Below are positions 60,926-64,000 of a stretch of 64,000 bases of DNA, piece after piece. The notes beneath the pieces were generated by a model that did not search any database, was not told the DNA's origin, and was given only the letters and a program-made list of their open reading frames with translations. Location of the stretch: NCBI GenBank assembly GCA_049889355.1, contig JBMHDN010000029.1, positions 21,308-85,307 of the forward strand, read 5' to 3'. The DNA comes from JBMHDN01 sp049889355. GTDB lineage: Bacteria; Pseudomonadota; Alphaproteobacteria; Puniceispirillales; Puniceispirillaceae. A program made the translations under genes and the position numbers. The stretch's first letter is position 1; each line of letters begins with the position of its first letter.

Positions 60926-61753
60926 ATGGACAGCCCTGAAATAGAAAGCCCTGAAATAGACAGCCCTGAAATAGACAGCCCGAATGTAAACATTTTTGAT
61001 AACAGATTTATGACCATTTACAGCAGCACCGACATAATGGATTTTTACAGCACGCCGCGTGGGGCGATGGTGGCTGCACATCTTGGGGCTGAAATCCAGT
61101 CGCTCTGGCCAACTGCAGCCCCTCAGGGGAAAATCAGGCTGGGTGTTGGTGTGCCTTTTGCGCTTGTGCCGGCTGACAGTTTGCCTGCTGTCCTGATGCC
61201 AGCGGTACTAGGCGGCGTGTCCTGGCCGGCAGATGCGCCTGTACGCACCGCGGTCATGGAGACATCATTATGGCCGGTATCAGCTGAATCGGTGGATTCA
61301 ATTTTAATGGTTCATGCGCTAGAATATGAACCTGACCCGCTGGCTTTGCTGAGCGAAGTGAGCCGGGTGTTAACAGGTGAGGGCCGGCTGGTGCTGGCGG
61401 TTGCCCATCGGCGCGGATTATGGGCGCGGGCTGAACATAGCCCTTTTGGCCATGGCACCCCCTATAGCCGTGGACAGCTTAATCGGTTGATTCATGCAGC
61501 TGGCTTGGAGATCATTGCTTTTAAGCGTGGCCTGTCTGTTCCGCCTTTTGCAGATAAATTACCCTCAGGCATGATGAAACAGATGACTCGTTTTGGCAGT
61601 CCGGTATTGCATTTGCTCGGCGGTGTATTATTGATAGAGGCACAAAAAAGACGATTTGCAGCGCGCCCTGCTTTATCAGCGGTAAAACGCAGGGTTGCTA
61701 TCTCGGCGGTGCCAAAAGGGCTGAAGCCAGCCTTCAGCGAACAGGAAAAATAA
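60926..61753 (+). CDS. Class I SAM-methyltransferase-like protein
   Basis: A 275-residue protein related to the type-11 methyltransferases found near tyrA/hisC or gloB genes in alphaproteobacteria. The later part is recognisable: SVDSILMVHALEYEPDPLALL, SEVSRVLTGEGRLVLAVAHR and TPYSRGQLNRLIHAAG. SAM motif I is weak, reading RLGVGVPFAL rather than a DxGxGxG loop. The start is uncertain: ATG 60926 reads through a 15-bp repeat (DSPEI units), while ATG 61010 starts after it. Substrate is unknown. Confidence 0.75.
   Translation: MDSPEIESPEIDSPEIDSPNVNIFDNRFMTIYSSTDIMDFYSTPRGAMVAAHLGAEIQSLWPTAAPQGKIRLGVGVPFALVPADSLPAVLMPAVLGGVSWPADAPVRTAVMETSLWPVSAESVDSILMVHALEYEPDPLALLSEVSRVLTGEGRLVLAVAHRRGLWARAEHSPFGHGTPYSRGQLNRLIHAAGLEIIAFKRGLSVPPFADKLPSGMMKQMTRFGSPVLHLLGGVLLIEAQKRRFAARPALSAVKRRVAISAVPKGLKPAFSEQEK
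60929..60988 (+). repeat. 15-bp tandem repeat at the methyltransferase N-terminus
   Basis: Four contiguous 15-base units (60929-60943, 60944-60958, 60959-60973, 60974-60988), consensus GACAGCCCTGAAATA, the last diverged. In frame with ATG 60926 they encode DSPEI-ESPEI-DSPEI-DSPNV. Confidence 0.92.
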
Positions 61754-61754
61754 G

Positions 61755-62441
61755 ATGGGTTCGACATTTGATTATCTCGCTGATTTACGGGCCAGAATTG
61801 ACCAGCTTGACACCGAAATTCTCAGTCAGTTAGCAGCCCGTATGGCCGTATCAGCCGAGGTCGCGGCGGCAAAGGGCAAAACAGATGAAATTTACCGTCC
61901 AGGGCGTGAATCAGCTCTTTTGCAGAGGCTGACATCAGATACGCAAGGTCTGGATCCAAAAATCATCAAAGGCATCTGGCGGCAAATTTTATCTGCGAGC
62001 ATCGCCCGCCAGAAACCGGATTTCACCATTGCATGTACACCCCAGACCCTATCCACCAGCACGCAGCTGGCTGCAGGTCACTTACATTTGGAGCCGCTGA
62101 CCAGCGCATCACAAGCACTGGATAAATTGGATAGGAGACAGGCTGATTTGGCCATTATCGGACAGGCTGAATTGGCGCCCTATCTCTCAACACTTGGCCC
62201 TTCACATGCCCGTTTTATCCATGGGGCCCATCATCAGCCAGATGGTGATATTCATTTTGTACTGGCGCGTTATCTGCCTGATCCAAGCGGGGATGATAAC
62301 AGCTGGTTTATTCAGCCTGATGCAGCAGCGACTGCAAATGGATTTGCGCTTTTTAGCCAAAATGGCTATCAACAGCCTGATGGCAAAAGAGCTGATGATG
62401 AGGCTGTATTGGTCGGTATGTCTGCCACATATCCGGCATAA
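61755..62441 (+). CDS. Chorismate mutase (AroQ type) with a C-terminal domain
   Basis: A 228-residue protein. Residues 1-90 are an AroQ chorismate mutase helix bundle: LRARIDQLDTEILSQLAARM, VAAAKGK and YRPGRESALLQRL hold the expected Arg and Lys residues. It feeds prephenate to Phe and Tyr. The remaining 135 residues resemble a reduced prephenate-dehydratase-like fold (RRQADLAIIGQAEL) but lack recognisable dehydratase catalytic motifs. It starts one base after the methyltransferase-like gene and precedes hisC and tyrA. Confidence 0.8.
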   Translation: MGSTFDYLADLRARIDQLDTEILSQLAARMAVSAEVAAAKGKTDEIYRPGRESALLQRLTSDTQGLDPKIIKGIWRQILSASIARQKPDFTIACTPQTLSTSTQLAAGHLHLEPLTSASQALDKLDRRQADLAIIGQAELAPYLSTLGPSHARFIHGAHHQPDGDIHFVLARYLPDPSGDDNSWFIQPDAAATANGFALFSQNGYQQPDGKRADDEAVLVGMSATYPA

Positions 62442-62512
62442 AGACGACCAGCCTGTTTGATCGGTCATATCTTGCCGGCAAGAGTTTTATTTTTAATGGT
62501 GAAAACCGCGTG

Positions 62513-63613
62513 ATGCGCCAGAACACTCCTCAACCCAGAAAAGCCCTGCAACAGCTTGACCCTTATGTGCCTGCGCATGGGCTCAGTGGGGCAGAGCGGC
62601 CGATGCGGCTGTCTGCCAATGAGAGCGCGCTTGGTGCATCGCCAAAAGTGCTGGAGATGTTTGCCCGCGGCTTATCTGATCTCCAGATTTATCCGCAGAT
62701 GCAATCTGAAAAACTGCATCAGGCCCTATCTGATCGCTATGGGGTGCGCGCAGAAGGGCTGCTCACCTCAAATGGCTCAGACGAGCTTATTGCACTTTTG
62801 GCGCAGGCCTATCTTGATATCGGTGATGAGGCTGTTATCACCCAATATGGGTTTTTGGTGTTCCCACAGGTTGTGCAAGTGGCAGGGGCCACTTCTGTGG
62901 TTGCAGCAGATGATGGTTATACGGTGAGTGTGGATAATATCTTGGCATCTGTGAGCGCACGCACAAAAATTGTTTTTCTGGCCAACCCGAACAACCCAAC
63001 AGCAACGCTGATATCCGAGGCTGAGGTCAGGCGTTTGCATCATGCCTTGCCAAGTGATGTGATTTTGGTGCTGGATTTTGCCTATAGCGAATATGCACCA
63101 GGCGAGATGGATTACGCCATCAAGATGGTCGAAGAAAATCAGAATGTGGTGATGCTGCGGACTTTCTCCAAATTACACGGGCTGGCCGCATTGCGGCTGG
63201 GCTGGGGCTATTTTCCGACGGATATTCTTGGGGTTATGGGGGCCATACGTGGTCCGTTTTCTGTCAACAGCTTGGCCGCTCAGGCAGGGGCTATCGCGGT
63301 TGCTGATACCGCTTTTCAGGATGAAAATATCGCCCATAATCTGAAATGGCGCAGCCAGCTCAGAGATCGGTTTTTGGAGATGGGCCTGAGGGTTGAAGAA
63401 AGCCAGGCTAATTTCCTGTTGGTGCATTTTGATGGCCATAACGGGCCGAGCGCAGCGCAGACAGAAGCCTATCTGCGCAGCCATCATATTTTGGTCCGGG
63501 GGATGACAGGCTATGGTCTGCCAGAGGCGCTGCGCCTGTCTTTTTCATCAGATGAAGATATGGAAAAGCTCAGTCTTCTGATGCGCGATTTTATGGTAGC
63601 CCAGTCAACATAG
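62513..63613 (+). CDS. hisC: Histidinol-phosphate / aromatic aminotransferase
   Basis: A 366-residue PLP aminotransferase of the HisC family. RLSANESALGASPKV-type start, FLANPNNPTATLI, LDFAYSEYA and the PLP-lysine segment RTFSKLHGLAALRLGWGY are all present. The location between chorismate mutase and tyrA suggests it also transaminates aromatic keto acids. ATG 62513 is preferred to the GTG at 62510. Confidence 0.9.
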   Translation: MRQNTPQPRKALQQLDPYVPAHGLSGAERPMRLSANESALGASPKVLEMFARGLSDLQIYPQMQSEKLHQALSDRYGVRAEGLLTSNGSDELIALLAQAYLDIGDEAVITQYGFLVFPQVVQVAGATSVVAADDGYTVSVDNILASVSARTKIVFLANPNNPTATLISEAEVRRLHHALPSDVILVLDFAYSEYAPGEMDYAIKMVEENQNVVMLRTFSKLHGLAALRLGWGYFPTDILGVMGAIRGPFSVNSLAAQAGAIAVADTAFQDENIAHNLKWRSQLRDRFLEMGLRVEESQANFLLVHFDGHNGPSAAQTEAYLRSHHILVRGMTGYGLPEALRLSFSSDEDMEKLSLLMRDFMVAQST

Positions 63614-63672
63614 CCAGATGAATATACCGGCAAGACAAAAGAGCAGGTTAGAAATAAGAGAGGCACAAGCCC

Positions 63673-64000
63673 ATGTCAGCGGCTGAAACACAGTCTGTCA
63701 TTTTTGAAAAAGTTGCGGTTGTTGGTATCGGACTTATCGGCTCGTCTATTTTGCATGCAGCCAGCCATAAGGTGGCTGCAAAGAGGCTGACCTCATTTGA
63801 TGGGGATGAAGCTGTACGGGCCAAAGCCCGCGACCTGAACCTGCCAGGCGATGTGTGCGAGACATTGGAAGAGGCGGTATCAGACGCTGATTTGGTGGTG
63901 TTGGCTATTCCGGTTGGTGCGATGGCCAAGGCGGTCTCTGCGCTCGCCCCTTTCCTAAAGGCTGGCAGTATCATTACCGATACCGGCTCAACCAAACGCT
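63673..64000 (+). CDS. tyrA: Prephenate/arogenate dehydrogenase, N-terminal part
   Basis: The first 109 residues of a TyrA-like enzyme that runs off the window. VAVVGIGLIGSSILHAA is the NAD-binding loop, followed by LEEAVSDADLVVLAIPVGAM and ITDTGSTK, all typical of the nucleotide-binding domain. It oxidises prephenate or arogenate to the tyrosine precursor. Context with chorismate mutase and hisC supports the call. Confidence 0.88.
   Translation, partial: MSAAETQSVIFEKVAVVGIGLIGSSILHAASHKVAAKRLTSFDGDEAVRAKARDLNLPGDVCETLEEAVSDADLVVLAIPVGAMAKAVSALAPFLKAGSIITDTGSTKR

Noticed and set aside
60845..61081. Reverse frame with repeated (A/F)VYFRA-like pentapeptides
   Set aside because: The repetition is the antisense reading of the 15-bp DNA repeat at 60929-60988, not a pentapeptide-repeat protein.
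1..64000. tRNA or rRNA genes
   Set aside because: No tRNA T-loop/acceptor pattern or rRNA sequence was seen in any gap by eye. Intergenic space is short; a covariance-model scan would settle it.

Overview
The window is a gene-dense stretch of a bacterial chromosome, almost certainly from an alphaproteobacterium of moderate GC content. The evidence is conserved gene order: ffh-rpsP-rimM-trmD-rplS-leuCDB-asd, sdhCDAB-zapE-mdh-sucCDAB-lpd-xerC, atpHAGDC without the Fo genes, and rplU-rpmA-obg-proBA-nadD-rsfS-rlmH-gpmI-ctpA-rppH. Short intergenic spaces and moderate GC would suit a streamlined marine lineage of the SAR116 type, but that placement is inference. I see no rRNA, tRNA, CRISPR array, insertion sequence, prophage or toxin-antitoxin locus. 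Everything is chromosomal core or near-core.

Layout. 1-3264: LON-domain protein, Trm112-like protein and DUF971 protein, then opposite-strand ubiH-like and gmhB-like genes. 3441-11683: a forward run for lysine/peptidoglycan precursors, division, envelope and secretion (dapC, ftsK, lolA, xthA, dapF, mtaB, ftsY), then a reverse ydcF-like gene. 12746-21266: SRP and ribosome genes (ffh, rpsP, rimM, trmD, rplS), the leucine branch (leuC, leuD, leuB) and asd, with a convergent pyridoxal kinase. 22276-35947: an almost uninterrupted TCA block (sdhCDAB, zapE, mdh, sucCD, sucAB, lpd). 36011-38333 reverse: xerC, DUF484 and a small transaldolase. 38445-45908: priA and the F1 ATP synthase operon. 45990-55765 reverse: one long housekeeping cluster from rplU to rppH, with a strong promoter before rplU. 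56118-60649: a less conserved part with a membrane-anchored DM13 protein, a renalase-like flavoprotein, a HAD-IIA protein, folM/folB and phaR. 60926-64000: a methyltransferase-like protein, a chorismate mutase, hisC and a tyrA cut by the window edge.

The genes act together mainly as energy metabolism (TCA plus ATP synthase), amino-acid synthesis (Leu, Lys/Met/Thr, Pro, Phe/Tyr, His), and translation and protein targeting.

I found no clearly new multi-gene system. The most interesting signals are structural: (1) seven short tandem repeats with 12-18 bp units, mostly in protein tails and linkers or just upstream of genes; (2) intergenic hairpins sharing the arm ATCAGGCA/TGCCTGAT; (3) an apparent ATA start codon for rsfS behind a perfect Shine-Dalgarno sequence; (4) oppositely charged low-complexity tails on ribosomal proteins S16 and L21; (5) an uncharacterised DM13/flavoprotein convergent pair.
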